A DNA stretch of 24,387 bases from NCBI GenBank assembly GCA_013316395.1, contig WSMU01000014.1, forward strand, positions 1 to 24,387, written 5' to 3'. This DNA comes from Alphaproteobacteria bacterium. GTDB taxonomy: Bacteria > Pseudomonadota > Alphaproteobacteria > Rs-D84. This document shows, piece by piece, positions 6,821-14,749 of the stretch; position 1 is the stretch's first letter; every line of letters starts with the position of its first letter. Under the pieces are notes generated by a model. The model did not search any database and had not been told where the DNA came from. It worked only from the letters and a program-made list of their open reading frames with translations. A program made the position numbers and the translations under genes.

Positions 6821-7852
6821 ATGTTTGATGAATCATTGGTTGTTCAAAGTGCGGTAAGCGCTTTTAATAATGCTGCTTTGGGGGCGCCGCTGTTTATGTG
6901 GCTGGGGCTGCTGATGCTGCCGCTGTTTGCAATGGTTTACAAAGTGGGTAACGATTTTATCGCCCGCCAGTCATTTTGGCAGGGGCTAAAACAGGGAAAT
7001 ATGCGGACTTTTAACTTTGCCTTGTCTGTTTTAGTTCTGGTTTTTGCATGGCTGATACTTATGGGGGGGAATTACGGCGTGCTGCGCGATGAAATATCCA
7101 TACTGCCGTATGCGGTGTCTGCAATGCTGTTTATGCTGGCTGCGGTTATTATAGAAAACCTGCGCGAGATAAATCCGCAGATGCCTGCGTTTATTACGCG
7201 TCGTATAAAACACAGAAGGCTGTTTTTGTATTCCGGGCTGTTGCTGGTGTCGCTGGTGGCCGGCCTGGGTGGCGCTAATACTTTGTGGGGCGCCCTAATG
7301 CCGGCGGCGGCCGTGTTTGGTGGTGCGGTTGCCGGGCGCGCTTTGCGTCGCAGGCCGTCCCCGATATTGTTTAGTACGATTGTTATGCTCGCGGTAGTAA
7401 CACTGATATTGATGCAGCCGGAATTTTTCCGTTTTGGCCAGTTGGGGAATCTGAGTTTGGTGCATTTGGGTGCGCTGGTGGTCACTGGTGTGTTTGCGGC
7501 GGCTACGGTTGTGCTGCGTAATGTAAAACCGCGCTCTAAAATTCACCGCAGTGCTTATATAAAGCTGAAATGGATGGCGCGCTTTGTAGTGGCGCTGGCG
7601 GTGGTGCTGTTCTTGCTGACGGAATCGGTTCCGGTATTCCTGGGGATGGTTGTGGCGATTATGCTGTCGTTTGCATTGTCTGTGTGGCACCAGGATGCCA
7701 TTGCGGCCGATTTGGATAAAAAGATGTGGGCGGCACTGATGTGTGCGTTCGGTATTGTTACAATTATGCCTGTTATAACTGCGCTGGGGATTGTGTATTG
7801 GACAAACCTGGCGGCCGGGAATGTGTGGCGGCAATCAAAGTTCTTGTTATAA
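6821..7852 (+). CDS. Polytopic inner-membrane protein of unknown function
   Basis: The 343-residue product is very hydrophobic, with roughly nine to ten predicted membrane helices. Examples are LFMWLGLLMLPLFAMVY near residue 24, FALSVLVLVFAWLILMGG near 66, a long run near 130-170, and LGIVYWTNLAAG at the end. Short Arg/Lys-rich loops separate them (RRIKHRRLF, RALRRRPSP). I do not recognise a transporter or enzyme motif. It precedes lpxA and lpxB on the same strand with an 85-bp gap, so an envelope-related role is possible but only by position. It has its own promoter and an AAGG ribosome binding site. Confidence 0.75.
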   Translation: MFDESLVVQSAVSAFNNAALGAPLFMWLGLLMLPLFAMVYKVGNDFIARQSFWQGLKQGNMRTFNFALSVLVLVFAWLILMGGNYGVLRDEISILPYAVSAMLFMLAAVIIENLREINPQMPAFITRRIKHRRLFLYSGLLLVSLVAGLGGANTLWGALMPAAAVFGGAVAGRALRRRPSPILFSTIVMLAVVTLILMQPEFFRFGQLGNLSLVHLGALVVTGVFAAATVVLRNVKPRSKIHRSAYIKLKWMARFVVALAVVLFLLTESVPVFLGMVVAIMLSFALSVWHQDAIAADLDKKMWAALMCAFGIVTIMPVITALGIVYWTNLAAGNVWRQSKFLL

Positions 7853-7890
7853 TTGGTTATATTTATTTAATACCAATCAGATGCTCTATG

Positions 7891-7920
7891 TTGTATCATT
7901 TCAGGCGAAATGACTATTAA
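7891..7920 (+). promoter_or_regulatory. Possible lpxA promoter with a palindrome in its spacer
   Basis: TTGTAT (7891-7896) and TATTAA (7915-7920) are 18 bp apart. Between them TCATTTC (7896-7902) and GAAATGA (7907-7913) form a perfect 7-bp inverted repeat around AGGC. It could be an operator or chance; the -10 match is modest. Confidence 0.3.
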
Positions 7921-7937
7921 ATAAAGCGAGCAAGCTG

Positions 7938-8738
7938 ATGAGTATACATCCAACCGCCATTATTCATGAAGGCGCCGTTTTGGGCGCCGATTGTAAAATT
8001 GGACCTAATTGTATTATCGGGCCTAATGTTGTTTTAGGTGACCGTGTGGAGTTGATATCAAATGTAATAATTGACGGTCATACGTCAATCGGTGATGATT
8101 CCATTGTTTATCCTTTTGCCGTTCTGGGCGTGATGAGCCAGGATTTAAAATGGCAGGACGAGGCCTCAATGACTGGTCTACGCATAGGAAAGCGATGCCG
8201 TATTCGTGAATATGTTACAATTCATTCTGGGACGCCTGCATCGGACGGGACTGTTATAGGTGATGATTGTCAGATTATGGTTAATGCGCATGTTGGGCAC
8301 GATTGTAAAATTGGCAACAGTGTGGTTATGTCCAATCTGGTTCAGGTTGCGGGCCATGTAGAGATAGAAGATTTTGCAATTTTGTCGGGTGGCGTTATGG
8401 TGCTGCAGTTTGCGCGTATCGGCCGGAACGCATTTGTTGGTGGCATGTCTGGTGTTGGTAATGATATATTGCCATATGCAATATATGACGGTAACCCCCG
8501 CGCCGTATATCGTACGGTTAATCGTGTGGGGCTGATGCGTCACGGCTTTACAAACGAGGATATGCACGCGATTCATAGCGTATATTCCGCTGTGTTCCGT
8601 GATACAGACGGAACCGTGACCGAGCGTCTTAACCGTATCCGCAAGGAAGTGAAGAATAACAAATATGCCATGGATGCCATTGACTTTATAGAAAATCGTT
8701 CCAAACGCGGCATTGGCACATCAAAAAATGCAGAATAA
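7938..8738 (+). CDS. lpxA: UDP-N-acetylglucosamine acyltransferase
   Basis: This catalyses the first step of lipid A synthesis, 3-O-acylation of UDP-GlcNAc from acyl-ACP, in the cytoplasm as a trimer. The 266-residue product has an N-terminal left-handed beta-helix of hexapeptide repeats. The helical C-terminal domain includes VGLMRHGF, as in LpxA. The catalytic region NAHVGHDC carries His118 and His121 (E. coli His122/His125), and AGHV carries His140 (E. coli His144). One usually conserved position differs: VLQF has Leu156 where E. coli has His160 (VHQF). The gene overlaps lpxB, and no lpxI gene lies between them as is common in alphaproteobacteria. The ribosome binding site is weak. Confidence 0.9.
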   Translation: MSIHPTAIIHEGAVLGADCKIGPNCIIGPNVVLGDRVELISNVIIDGHTSIGDDSIVYPFAVLGVMSQDLKWQDEASMTGLRIGKRCRIREYVTIHSGTPASDGTVIGDDCQIMVNAHVGHDCKIGNSVVMSNLVQVAGHVEIEDFAILSGGVMVLQFARIGRNAFVGGMSGVGNDILPYAIYDGNPRAVYRTVNRVGLMRHGFTNEDMHAIHSVYSAVFRDTDGTVTERLNRIRKEVKNNKYAMDAIDFIENRSKRGIGTSKNAE

Positions 8739-9879
8739 GCCAAAAGTATTCATTATCGCCGGTGAAGTATCGGGTGATGTTTTAGGCGCCCGCATAATGG
8801 CGCAGATGCCCGATGTGGAATTTTTCGGAATCGGCGGGGAAAATATGAAGGCTGCGGGTCTTCAAACTCTGTTCCCTATGGCGGATTTGTCTGTTATGGG
8901 CGTGGTAGAGGTTGTTGCACACGCGCGTACGTTAACGCGGCGTATTCGTGAAACCGTGGCAGAGATAATTCGGCAGCGCCCCGATATTATTTTGACAATT
9001 GACTCGCCCGGCTTTGCCCGCAGTGTTATCGCCCGCTTGCGCAAGATGCCCGAAGGGCGCGCACTAATAGAAGGTGGGTTAAAGTTTCATCATGTTGTCG
9101 CCCCCCAGGTTTGGGCCTGGCGTGCGGGCCGTGCAAAGAAATATGCGCGTACATTTGATAAGCTGTATGCATTCTTTGACTTTGAGGTGCCCTATTTTAC
9201 AAAATATGGTTTGGATACAGTGGCGGTTGGGCATCCGATTGCAGATGGCTTAATCGGCAAAGCGGCCAAGTCAAAGAAAGTGACTAATGAAGAAAAGCTG
9301 ATAACACTTATTCCCGGCAGCAGAATGTCAGAGGTTCGTCGTTTGATGCCGCTGATGCGTGATGTGGCGGGAATTATTGGGCGCTCTGGATATCGCGGGT
9401 ATAAATTTGCAATCCCGACGGTTGAAACCACGGCAAAATATGTTGCGGATGAAACCGCTAAATGGGGTGTGCCGGTTGATTTGGTGCCCTCTTCCATGCG
9501 TTATGAATTGTATTCCAAGACATATATAGCCATTGCGGCCAGTGGCACCGTTTCGGCAGAGCTGGCTATGATGCATGTTCCGGCTATTATCGTATATAAG
9601 ATGAATCCGATAACAACTTGGCTGGTCCGCCAGGTGATAAAGATTCGCTGGGTTTCGCTGGTAAATATTTTATTGAAGCGTGGCGTTTACCCGGAATTCT
9701 TAGGTCCGGCGGCGCGTGCGGACTATGTTATGGATGCCTTTGGGCAGTTAACGATTCCGTCGGTTCGCGAAAAGATGATTGATGCGCTAAAGTCTGCTGA
9801 TAAGCTGTGGCAGCGGGATTCGGGCGGTGCCGCGCGTTTGATTGCCGATGGTGTATTGCAGGCGATATCAAAAAGATAG
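8728..9879 (+). CDS. lpxB: Lipid-A-disaccharide synthase
   Basis: This GT19 glycosyltransferase joins UDP-2,3-diacylglucosamine and lipid X to give the lipid A disaccharide at the cytoplasmic face of the inner membrane. Landmarks are the N-terminal IIAGEVSGDVLGA, FGIGGENM, SVMGVVEV, ILTIDSPGF, the highly typical HHVVAPQVWAWRAGRAKK, and the C-terminal donor-site region with LIPGSRMSEVRRL and AASGTVSAELA. The start at 8728 fits the family and overlaps the lpxA stop by 11 nt; an upstream ATG at 8713 is also in frame. Overlap implies co-translation with lpxA. A terminator follows at once, so the pair ends this transcription unit. Confidence 0.96.
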   Translation: MQNKPKVFIIAGEVSGDVLGARIMAQMPDVEFFGIGGENMKAAGLQTLFPMADLSVMGVVEVVAHARTLTRRIRETVAEIIRQRPDIILTIDSPGFARSVIARLRKMPEGRALIEGGLKFHHVVAPQVWAWRAGRAKKYARTFDKLYAFFDFEVPYFTKYGLDTVAVGHPIADGLIGKAAKSKKVTNEEKLITLIPGSRMSEVRRLMPLMRDVAGIIGRSGYRGYKFAIPTVETTAKYVADETAKWGVPVDLVPSSMRYELYSKTYIAIAASGTVSAELAMMHVPAIIVYKMNPITTWLVRQVIKIRWVSLVNILLKRGVYPEFLGPAARADYVMDAFGQLTIPSVREKMIDALKSADKLWQRDSGGAARLIADGVLQAISKR

Positions 9880-9894
9880 TATTTTATAAAAAAT

Positions 9895-9927
9895 GACCCG
9901 CATATTTTTTTGCGGGTCTATTTTTTT
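9895..9927. terminator. Intrinsic terminator after lpxB
   Basis: GACCCGCA (9895-9902), an 8-nt T-rich loop, TGCGGGTC (9911-9918), then a run of seven T on the plus strand. It can also serve the convergent gene ending at 9926. Confidence 0.82.
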
Positions 9928-12601
9928 ATTCCATTCCCTCCGGGACATTTGATGCACACTGAGGGCTCAGGCATACCCTCTGATCTATTATGAAGCCCGG
10001 CGGGATAGTGCACCAGTTGTCAATCGAATGACTAGAGTTCAGAGTGATAGGCTTGGTATTCAGGCTGATTCCATTGTTGTCGCATATTTCATCAGGCTTA
10101 CTGGTGACGCTCTCTACCGGTATTTCTGCGACGCATTTTGCGCTTTTACCCCACTTGCTGCGGCGGCCCCCATTTTCCCAGCACAGGCATGCGCCCCATG
10201 ATGCCGTATCCACATCCAGGCCATAGTCGCGCGGACACATATCCTCTTTGTCACCGATGCTATAAGGGATAACCAGTGATGAGTATACGTTGTCGTTGCC
10301 AGATATTTTCCTAAAGTTAGCCAGACATGCGTTGTCCTTGTCGTATACAGGACGTATAAACTGATACTCTACAAAGCGGCCTTGGACGTTGGCGCATTGC
10401 GTGGTTAAGCTGTCGATTATCTGATTATAAATTTCGGTTGCAACGCCGGTTGGGCGCAGGTGTCTGTGCTTTATTGCAGACTTGCTGGTGTTTTCTTTTT
10501 TGCCGTCATTAATTTCCTGCGTTGTCAGCAGGCCATAGATATTACTTGTTTCACCGGTCTGGTCGTTGTTTCCTGTTCCGCCGCCTATCACGGGTGTTGT
10601 ACCTGGCGTTTGCTGCGCCTCTGCCACCCAGACTTGGCCGACTTTTTTATCAGGCATTGCACGTGCCTTGAATTTATCAAATCCGCCGAATGCCTGCTCT
10701 ATAATTTGCTGGTCGTTACATGCCTCAATTTCGGTCAGCTGTTTTGCGCACTCTGACTTATATACTGCCTGACGTGTTGTGTCGTTTTCGTAGTGTACAG
10801 TTAAATCACCGCTATTGGTTGTGTCATACAGTGTAAACCAATCCGCTGCCGCCCCTTTTGAGAACAGGCCGCTGTATGGATAGTAAAAGTTTTCATAGCG
10901 GCTGGCGCCGTATTTGTCAAAGCACTGCTTAACAACGGCGCGGCATGCGGTTAGTGTATCTGTTTCAGTGCGCTTGTCTATATAGTCTTGGACAATGTTG
11001 TTGTCGAACATGTTATTGCATGAATTAACATAATCGGTGCATAGCTTGTCGTTTAGAACTATTCGGTGCGGTTGAACGATGACGCTGGAATCACCGGTTA
11101 GTTCCTTCATGGCGGCGGTTATGGACTTGTCGCCGTTCATATAGCATGCGGAAACAAAATCGAAGCAGCCCTGACGAATTTGGGCGACCTTGGCCTTTTG
11201 TGCATAGAAAATATCCAGCATGGCCTTGTCCAGATATTCGGCCCATACGTCGTCGGCTATTTCGGTACACTTGTCCAGCTCGGGCTGTGCAAATTTTTTT
11301 ACGCGCTTTTCAAAATTTTTCACAAATATTTGGTTGCTGTAAACTTTTGTTAGCTTTTGGTCTGCGGCATCGACGCCCGCTGGGAATTTTAGCAGGTTTT
11401 CAAGCTCATAGAAATTGGCAACACCTGCGATTGGGGCGCCCGTACTGATGTCTATGAATTCGCCGTTATCCAGACACTTGTGATAGTTTGCACCGCAGAC
11501 CTCTTCGCTTAGTATGGCGGTTTGGACATTGCTTAGGCATGTGGCAATATCAGCCGAGTAGTTATGCTTTTGACGGTTTTCCACACGAGCCAGGTCCAGC
11601 ATCGCACTGCCCTCGCGGACGGCGGATTTCATCTGCTTTTGCTTTTCTGCAATCGCGGTTTCTACTGTATTACAGTCTTGTTCGATTGCCATTAGATATG
11701 CGGTTATTGCCCGCTGGAGTGATGCGTCGTTACAGTCGGCTTTTACCGCACTGCGACATTGTGGGTATACCGCCGAATAAAGATTCTGGCCGTTATAGGA
11801 TGCAATAGCCTGGCCGGCATCGGCAAGGCCAAATGCATTTGTTGTATCAAAAGAAATGTTTATGCTGTTCAGGTCCGAATACTTGCCGCCCACACTGCTG
11901 TCTGTGCCGCGGATAGAATTCATAATCGCCTGCAATAGCGCCTTGGATGCAGATGTGTCGGCTGTTAAGGCGTTTTCACCCTCTGAGGCGGTTTTCATGG
12001 CGGCGGCCTGGGATGCGGTCATGCCGACAACATTAAGGTTTTCGGTAAAAACCGTCAGTTGCTCGCCAGCCTGCTGTAATACATTGCGGGTTTCCGTCAG
12101 GTCGTAAACACGATTGCTGCACGAACAACGGCGATAGTCGTCATTTTTTAGCGTACAGAATTGGTCCATGCATGTGAAAAATGCGTTTTTGCATTGCTCA
12201 TAGGCGGCGCCTGTGCGTGTTTCTGCAATGTTTACAATATTCTCGGCGGCCCGTGAAACAATCGAAGGGGCACTGGCGGTGCGGGTTGTTACCTTGTTTG
12301 TTGCAGCACGCGGGGACGCGGTGCGCGTGGTGGTGCCCGATGACGCTGTCGTGGTTGTCGCAGCGCGAGATGATGCTGCTTGCTGTATCCGCTGGGGTGA
12401 TGCGATGCGTGCCGATGTTGATGTGCGTGGCGTCAAAACAGATGTGCGCGCAGTTGGTGTTTTTTCTGTTGTTGTGGCGCGCTGAGATGTTGTGGATGTG
12501 CTTGATTTTGAGCGCGCAGCAGCATTACCGTCACGGACGGCCGCGCGGGCGTATCCCACGGATACCAAGGCAGAAATAGCAAAAATCAAAATTCTCTTCA
12601 T
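9926..12601 (-). CDS. Large exported cysteine-containing protein with a Thr/Ser/Arg-rich linker
   Basis: I do not recognise this 891-residue protein. Starting at ATG 12601 it has a clear signal peptide (MKRILIFAISALVSVGYARA). A low-complexity segment of about 90 residues rich in Thr, Ser, Ala and Arg follows, probably disordered. The large remainder has paired cysteines, as in CKNAFFTCMDQFC, CSCSNRV, CGANYHKC and CFDFVSACYMNG, which suggests disulfides in the periplasm or outside the cell. The longest frame uses a TTG at 12622. A Tyr/Trp-rich region (FYYPYSGLFSKG) and a Gly-rich loop (PVIGGGTGNND) interrupt it. It stands alone between a terminator and its own promoter. Surface, adhesion or secretion-apparatus roles are all possible. 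Confidence 0.8.
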   Translation of the reverse strand: MKRILIFAISALVSVGYARAAVRDGNAAARSKSSTSTTSQRATTTEKTPTARTSVLTPRTSTSARIASPQRIQQAASSRAATTTTASSGTTTRTASPRAATNKVTTRTASAPSIVSRAAENIVNIAETRTGAAYEQCKNAFFTCMDQFCTLKNDDYRRCSCSNRVYDLTETRNVLQQAGEQLTVFTENLNVVGMTASQAAAMKTASEGENALTADTSASKALLQAIMNSIRGTDSSVGGKYSDLNSINISFDTTNAFGLADAGQAIASYNGQNLYSAVYPQCRSAVKADCNDASLQRAITAYLMAIEQDCNTVETAIAEKQKQMKSAVREGSAMLDLARVENRQKHNYSADIATCLSNVQTAILSEEVCGANYHKCLDNGEFIDISTGAPIAGVANFYELENLLKFPAGVDAADQKLTKVYSNQIFVKNFEKRVKKFAQPELDKCTEIADDVWAEYLDKAMLDIFYAQKAKVAQIRQGCFDFVSACYMNGDKSITAAMKELTGDSSVIVQPHRIVLNDKLCTDYVNSCNNMFDNNIVQDYIDKRTETDTLTACRAVVKQCFDKYGASRYENFYYPYSGLFSKGAAADWFTLYDTTNSGDLTVHYENDTTRQAVYKSECAKQLTEIEACNDQQIIEQAFGGFDKFKARAMPDKKVGQVWVAEAQQTPGTTPVIGGGTGNNDQTGETSNIYGLLTTQEINDGKKENTSKSAIKHRHLRPTGVATEIYNQIIDSLTTQCANVQGRFVEYQFIRPVYDKDNACLANFRKISGNDNVYSSLVIPYSIGDKEDMCPRDYGLDVDTASWGACLCWENGGRRSKWGKSAKCVAEIPVESVTSKPDEICDNNGISLNTKPITLNSSHSIDNWCTIPPGFIIDQRVCLSPQCASNVPEGME

Positions 12602-12612
12602 CTCTTTAAAAA

Positions 12613-12642
12613 ATATTAGCAAAAAAACAATTTTCAGGGCAA
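12613..12642 (-). promoter_or_regulatory. Promoter of the large exported protein gene
   Basis: On the minus strand TTGCCC (12642-12637), an 18-bp spacer and TAATAT (12618-12613). The transcript would start only a few bases before ATG 12601, so the leader is very short. Confidence 0.45.
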
Positions 12643-12709
12643 GCGATTTTATTAGTCACATATACATGATAAGATTTGCTTCCCCTGGAATGAGTGGTGG
12701 GAAAACGGT

Positions 12710-12715
12710 TATAAT
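12710..12715 (+). promoter_or_regulatory. -10 element giving a probably leaderless TMEM175 mRNA
   Basis: A consensus TATAAT ends 6 bases before the ATG at 12722, so transcription would start at or next to the start codon. There is no ribosome binding site. The -35 region is not convincing. Confidence 0.45.
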
Positions 12716-12721
12716 CTCGGC

Positions 12722-13333
12722 ATGAAAAAATCAAGATTAGAAGCTTTTAGTGACGGTCTGTTTGCTGTTGCGATAACTATAATGGTGCTGGCGCTGGCGG
12801 TGCCGCACAATGTTACGCTGGGGGCGCTGCGCGATCTGGTGCCGTTGTTCCTAAGTTATGTGCTAAGCTTTGTTTATGTTGCAGTATTTTGGATAAATCA
12901 TCATCATTTGCTGGCCGCGACGCGACGTATAAACAGCATGGTTTTGTGGGGAAATCTGCACTTTTTGTTTTGGGTGACGCTTATTCCGTTTTTTACCGCG
13001 TGGGTTGATGAAAATCATGCTGCACCGGTACCTGTTGCCGCATATGGAGTGGTTTTGATGATGTGTTTTGTGGCATATCGCCTGCTGGAGGTTTTACTAA
13101 TACGGGCACATGATTCAAATACGGTTATTGTTCGGGCCCTGCGTCCGGGGCGGCGGGAAAATCCGACCATTGTCGCATTTGTTGTTGCAATCTTAATGGC
13201 CGCAGTACATCCATTTGTTGCACTGGGGATTTATATATTGATTGCCTGTATCTGGATTCGTCCGCATCCCCGGCTGGAGAAAGCGCTGGGTTATGGTGAT
13301 ATTTGTGATAATAATATCGGTGCCGAAAAATAA
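12722..13333 (+). CDS. TMEM175-family potassium channel (DUF1211)
   Basis: The 203-residue membrane protein has about six hydrophobic helices and begins with the family signature RLEAFSDGLFAVAITIMVL; the FSD triplet is at residues 9-11. NHHHLLAATRRI after helix 3 is also typical. Bacterial TMEM175 proteins form tetrameric K+-permeable leak channels in the inner membrane; physiological role here is inferred from the family. The length is normal. It is divergent from the large exported protein gene, and the tRNA-Leu/tRNA-Ala pair lies downstream with its own promoter. Translation is likely leaderless. Confidence 0.9.
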   Translation: MKKSRLEAFSDGLFAVAITIMVLALAVPHNVTLGALRDLVPLFLSYVLSFVYVAVFWINHHHLLAATRRINSMVLWGNLHFLFWVTLIPFFTAWVDENHAAPVPVAAYGVVLMMCFVAYRLLEVLLIRAHDSNTVIVRALRPGRRENPTIVAFVVAILMAAVHPFVALGIYILIACIWIRPHPRLEKALGYGDICDNNIGAEK

Positions 13334-13357
13334 ATGGCATTATAATGATTTTTCTTG

Positions 13358-13386
13358 TTGCAAACCGTATAAACTTAAGATAATAT
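13358..13386 (+). promoter_or_regulatory. Promoter of the tRNA-Leu/tRNA-Ala unit
   Basis: TTGCAA (13358-13363), 17-bp spacer, TAATAT (13381-13386), 12 bp before the first tRNA. Confidence 0.6.
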
Positions 13387-13398
13387 ATCAGACACCGT

Positions 13399-13485
13399 GC
13401 GGATATGGCGGAATTGGTAGACGCGCTAGTTTCAGGTACTAGTGGCAGCAATGCCTTGGAAGTTCGAGTCTTCTTATCCGCACCA
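13399..13485 (+). tRNA. tRNA-Leu (anticodon CAG)
   Basis: An 87-nt class II tRNA. Acceptor GCGGATA pairs with TATCCGC, and the CCA end is encoded. Anticodon arm CTAGT-TTCAGGT-ACTAG gives anticodon CAG. A long variable arm follows and the T-loop is TTCGAGT. It is first of a two-tRNA unit. Confidence 0.95.
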
Positions 13486-13494
13486 AGAAGTTTT

Positions 13495-13570
13495 GGGGTT
13501 GTAGCTCAGTTGATAGAGCGCTACGTTCGCATCGTAGAGGTCGTGGGTTTGAGTCCCATCAGCTCCACCA
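13495..13570 (+). tRNA. tRNA-Ala (anticodon CGC)
   Basis: A 76-nt tRNA. Acceptor GGGGTTG pairs with CAGCTCC and contains the G3-U70 wobble that is the alanine identity element. Anticodon arm CTACG-TTCGCAT-CGTAG gives CGC. CCA is encoded. It lies 9 nt after tRNA-Leu. Confidence 0.95.
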
Positions 13571-13579
13571 GGATAAAAA

Positions 13580-13603
13580 ATTCGGCAAAATGCCGAATCT
13601 TTT
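13580..13603. terminator. Bidirectional intrinsic terminator
   Basis: ATTCGGCA (13580-13587), AAA loop, TGCCGAAT (13591-13598), with T-rich tails on both strands. It ends the tRNA unit on plus and the exported protein gene on minus. Confidence 0.82.
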
Positions 13604-14711
13604 ATTGTATTAAGTCACTGTCGTCATATATGGAATAAACAGCTTTATCTGTTTTTATGTGTATGTGTTCAGGAAGATGGCGCATAATAGCGTTTCCATA
13701 AAAAGTTTGGCCATTAAAACGTACTTTTAATGATGGCGTGGTTTTTTCTGTGTTGCGCAGATATAAAGTGTGCTTACCTATGTTCAGGGTATGCCCACAG
13801 TCACCTTCTTCATTGGCCCCAGTGCCATAGCCGATAGTGGTCATGCCGTTTGGGCACTTGTAACGTATTCCTGACTCTCCGTAACTGATAGTTGTTTCTG
13901 GGGCCCAATATCCTGCGCCAACCGGCTTGCATTCATAAAATGGCGCTGCGGTGCCTCCGGTTACGGGGGAATCGCCTATGTTTGTTAAGAATGTGCCAGA
14001 TATCGGGTTATAAAATCCGATGGTGTTGTCTTTGGTGCGGTTTGCAGGAATGAACATGTGTGCCAATTTGTTATTGCTGTAAATATATACTTTGTATATT
14101 TCTCCATAGTATTCGGAATCCCATGTATCGATTGTGCCGATTAGGCAGCTTTTTGTATGTGTAAAATCTGTATAATTAAACTCTTGTGCCAACTGGCCGT
14201 CTATAATTAACCCGCCTGCCCCAAGGGATACGTCATGAACCGTATTTAGTGATATGCTATGGCCGCTTAGTTGATTGCCATATCGGAAATATGTATTGTA
14301 TAGCTGGAATGAAGGGTTGGCATAATATTGTCCGACAATTCCCATTCTGTGACTACTAAATGGTTTGAATATTGCGCGTAATGTGTCGTTTCCGGTTAAA
14401 TATACTTTGGTGTCAAATATATGGTGCCTATTGTCATCGGGGCTCTGAGTAGTGTAACGGTTGTCAAATAAGATATAGTCTAATAGTTCGTATTCACTAC
14501 TTTCTGTTAGGTATGTTCCGTCATGGCATATAATTTTGCATTGTGATATATCTGTTTTTCCGTCGGTTGTATCGGCATCAAATCCAGGCGGGCAATCCAT
14601 GCAAATTTCTTTTGTGTTATCATAATAAGTGGCACCTGTACATGTTGCGCCGTTTGCATTACCGATAATGCAGATGTATAACAATATTGTTCCAAGCTTT
14701 CGGTTTTGCAT
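13602..14711 (-). CDS. Exported LamG-like surface protein
   Basis: The 369-residue product has a short signal peptide (MQNRKLGTILLYICIIGNAN, cut near GATC). A Cys-rich neck follows with ICMDCPPGFDADTTDGKTD and CKIICHDGTYL, about residues 22-65. The middle domain of about 200 residues resembles the concanavalin/LamG-like sandwich common in gut bacterial and phage surface proteins. Its hallmark is FIPANRTKDNTIGFYNP followed by GTFLTNIG, at about residues 218-245. A second Cys segment (YKCPNG, GDCGHTL) precedes a beta-rich tail of about 55 residues ending in YSIYDDSDLIQ. It probably binds a carbohydrate or surface ligand. The ribosome binding site is GGAGG. Like the gene at 3227, it sits alone between terminators behind a copy of the structured leader RNA. 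Confidence 0.8.
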   Translation of the reverse strand: MQNRKLGTILLYICIIGNANGATCTGATYYDNTKEICMDCPPGFDADTTDGKTDISQCKIICHDGTYLTESSEYELLDYILFDNRYTTQSPDDNRHHIFDTKVYLTGNDTLRAIFKPFSSHRMGIVGQYYANPSFQLYNTYFRYGNQLSGHSISLNTVHDVSLGAGGLIIDGQLAQEFNYTDFTHTKSCLIGTIDTWDSEYYGEIYKVYIYSNNKLAHMFIPANRTKDNTIGFYNPISGTFLTNIGDSPVTGGTAAPFYECKPVGAGYWAPETTISYGESGIRYKCPNGMTTIGYGTGANEEGDCGHTLNIGKHTLYLRNTEKTTPSLKVRFNGQTFYGNAIMRHLPEHIHIKTDKAVYSIYDDSDLIQ

Positions 14712-14749
14712 AACTTCTATCCCTCCCCCTCATTGTCGGTTTTAGCTAC

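Noticed and set aside
7295..7834. Minus-strand open frame inside the membrane protein gene
   Set aside because: Its product is an Arg/His/Gln-rich antisense shadow of hydrophobic codons on the other strand.
13405..13638. Open frame covering tRNA-Leu and tRNA-Ala
   Set aside because: The two tRNAs fully explain the sequence; the same holds for the frame at 18441-18641 over tRNA-Leu and tRNA-Val.
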